Shown: in pieces, positions 6,725-7,224 of the stretch
Position numbering within the stretch: position 1 is the stretch's first letter
Layout: each line of letters opens with the position of its first letter
Assembly: GCA_027295645.1 (NCBI GenBank)
Contig: JAPUKM010000080.1
Span: 1 to 7,224 of the forward strand
Reading direction: 5' to 3'
Length of the DNA: 7,224 nt
From: Chloroflexota bacterium
Lineage (GTDB): Bacteria > Chloroflexota > Dehalococcoidia > Lucifugimonadales > JAPUKM01
Notes under the pieces: generated by a model
Databases searched by the model: none
Told to the model about the DNA's origin: nothing
The model's input: the letters and a program-made list of their open reading frames with translations, nothing else
Position numbers and translations under genes: made by a program

Positions 6725-6731
6725 CCGTTCC

Positions 6732-6745
6732 CCGTCTGTGGACGG
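6732..6745 (+). repeat. Small hairpin after the second tandem regulator
   Basis: CCGTC (6732-6736), loop TGTG, GACGG (6741-6745): a perfect 5-bp stem 7 nt after the stop codon. No T-tract follows, so it may stabilise the mRNA end or mean nothing; it is too short to call a terminator. Confidence 0.25.
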
Positions 6746-6772
6746 CCGCCCGTACCGGCTTCATCTGCGTCC

Positions 6773-6782
6773 GGGTTAACCC
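6773..6782. promoter_or_regulatory. 10-bp palindrome just upstream of the ubiX promoter
   Basis: GGGTTAACCC is a perfect palindrome ending 8 bp before the -35 hexamer at 6791. The position suits a dimeric regulator acting on the ubiX-like gene, but a single 10-bp palindrome is weak evidence. Confidence 0.25.
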
Positions 6783-6790
6783 TGCCATAG

Positions 6791-6819
6791 TTGCCATTGC
6801 GGGTGCGTTTCTGTAGTAT
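6791..6819 (+). promoter_or_regulatory. Promoter of the ubiX-like gene, probably giving a leaderless mRNA
   Basis: TTGCCA (6791-6796, five of six matches) is separated by exactly 17 bp from TAGTAT (6814-6819, four of six). Transcription would start near 6826-6829, at or within three bases of ATG 6829. No purine-rich ribosome site lies before this ATG, which fits leaderless translation. Confidence 0.6.
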
Positions 6820-6828
6820 CATGCGCCT

Positions 6829-7224
6829 ATGGGAACAGGTACAACCTCCGGCGCTAACAATCTGCCCGTGATCGTCGGCATCTCCGGCGGCAGCGGCTCC
6901 ATCCTGGCCAGGCGCACCATAGACCGCCTGCTGGAGCTGCGGGTGCCCGTGGCTGCCACCTGCTCTGGTGGAGCCCGCCAGACGTGGCACCAGGAGATGA
7001 GCGACCCCTTCAAGGATGTCCTGGCGGCCTGGGAAAATAGCCCGTGGTTCACCTATTACCCCATCGGCGAGTTGGGGGCGCCCATAGCCAGCGGCACCTT
7101 CGCCACCCATGGGATGATCGTGGTGCCGGGCTCCAAGGCCACCCAGGCGGCCCTCGCGCACCGCGTGGGGTGCAACCAGCAACACCCCGCCCCCCCTGTA
7201 TGCCACAAGGTGGGGAGAAAGCAG
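6829..7224 (+). CDS. ubiX: Flavin prenyltransferase, UbiX/Pad1 family (partial, runs off the window)
   Basis: An open frame of 132 codons with no stop before the window end. UbiX enzymes join a dimethylallyl group to reduced FMN, producing the prenyl-FMN cofactor of UbiD-type decarboxylases. Family signatures: the N-terminal strand and phosphate-binding loop VIVGISGGSGS (14-24), SGGARQTW (46-53), and IASGTFATHGMIVVP (86-100), which normally continues with C-S-x-K-T. Here it continues GSKATQ, so the usual Cys is Gly. From about residue 100 the match weakens: NQQHPAPPVCHKVGRK (116-131) stands where the family has approximately N-L-x-x-R-A-A-D-V-x-L-K-E-x-R. The frame is kept, because VCHK and GRK still align. 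Complete UbiX is about 190-210 residues, so roughly a third is missing. The start is chosen because residue 14 onward aligns with the family N terminus and ATG 6829 is the only close start; ATG 6821 is out of frame and stops soon. The preceding promoter suggests independent, leaderless expression. No ubiD partner is visible here. Family call is strong; integrity of the last 30 codons is doubtful. Confidence 0.85.
   Translation, partial: MGTGTTSGANNLPVIVGISGGSGSILARRTIDRLLELRVPVAATCSGGARQTWHQEMSDPFKDVLAAWENSPWFTYYPIGELGAPIASGTFATHGMIVVPGSKATQAALAHRVGCNQQHPAPPVCHKVGRKQ

Noticed and set aside
6821..6871. Short frame from ATG 6821 overlapping the ubiX start
   Set aside because: It ends after 16 codons, is out of frame with the UbiX-like sequence, and has no ribosome site.
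6577..7206. Minus-strand open frame of 209 codons overlapping the end of the second tandem regulator and the ubiX-like gene
   Set aside because: The + strand encodes clear UbiX motifs over the same bases; the reverse translation has no family resemblance.
1..7224. Search for CRISPR arrays, tRNA/rRNA, insertion sequences and attachment sites
   Set aside because: No regularly spaced repeats, cloverleaf, transposase motif or flanking duplication was found; the only tandem repeat is the 15-bp unit at 5208-5237.

Overview
The window is moderately GC-rich bacterial chromosomal DNA. Every confident gene lies on the + strand and coding density is high. I see no phage, transposase, plasmid, tRNA, rRNA or CRISPR signature. 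The gene content (a bacterial GH3-type acyl-adenylating enzyme, a multi-pass membrane/GAF/HisKA_3 kinase of the NarL class, several tandem response regulators, a UbiX-type flavin prenyltransferase) suggests an environmental lineage such as Chloroflexota/Dehalococcoidia. That placement is an impression from gene style, not a proof.

Layout: (1) 52-1671, a GH3-superfamily enzyme, followed by a strong terminator hairpin at 1687-1723. (2) A good sigma70-type promoter (TTGACA, 18 bp, CATAAT at 1750-1779) drives a two-gene unit: a membrane sensor histidine kinase (1821-3887) and, 12 nt later, a NarL/LuxR-type response regulator with a DNA-binding domain (3900-4523). (3) A 230-nt intergenic region holds a terminator-like inverted repeat and a short palindrome beside an orphan TTGACG. 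(4) Two further response regulators (4754-5617 and 5618-6724) meet at TAAATG with no gap. Both have a normal-looking REC domain but no helix-turn-helix. Instead a variable linker leads to a C-terminal domain that the two proteins share and that I do not recognise. (5) A promoter whose predicted transcription start falls almost on the ATG precedes a partial ubiX-like gene (6829 to the window end). That gene reads as canonical UbiX until its last ~30 codons, which fit the family poorly.

How they may work together: the kinase and the 3900-4523 regulator look like a conventional NarL-type two-component pair. The 4754 and 5618 regulators are about 51% identical over their first 144 residues (my hand count) and probably arose by tandem duplication. 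They may be extra phosphoryl acceptors of the same kinase, giving a branched pathway with one transcriptional and two non-canonical outputs. The GH3 and ubiX genes look like independent metabolic genes flanking the signalling block. The unrecognised C-terminal domain of the two regulators is the best candidate here for something undescribed.
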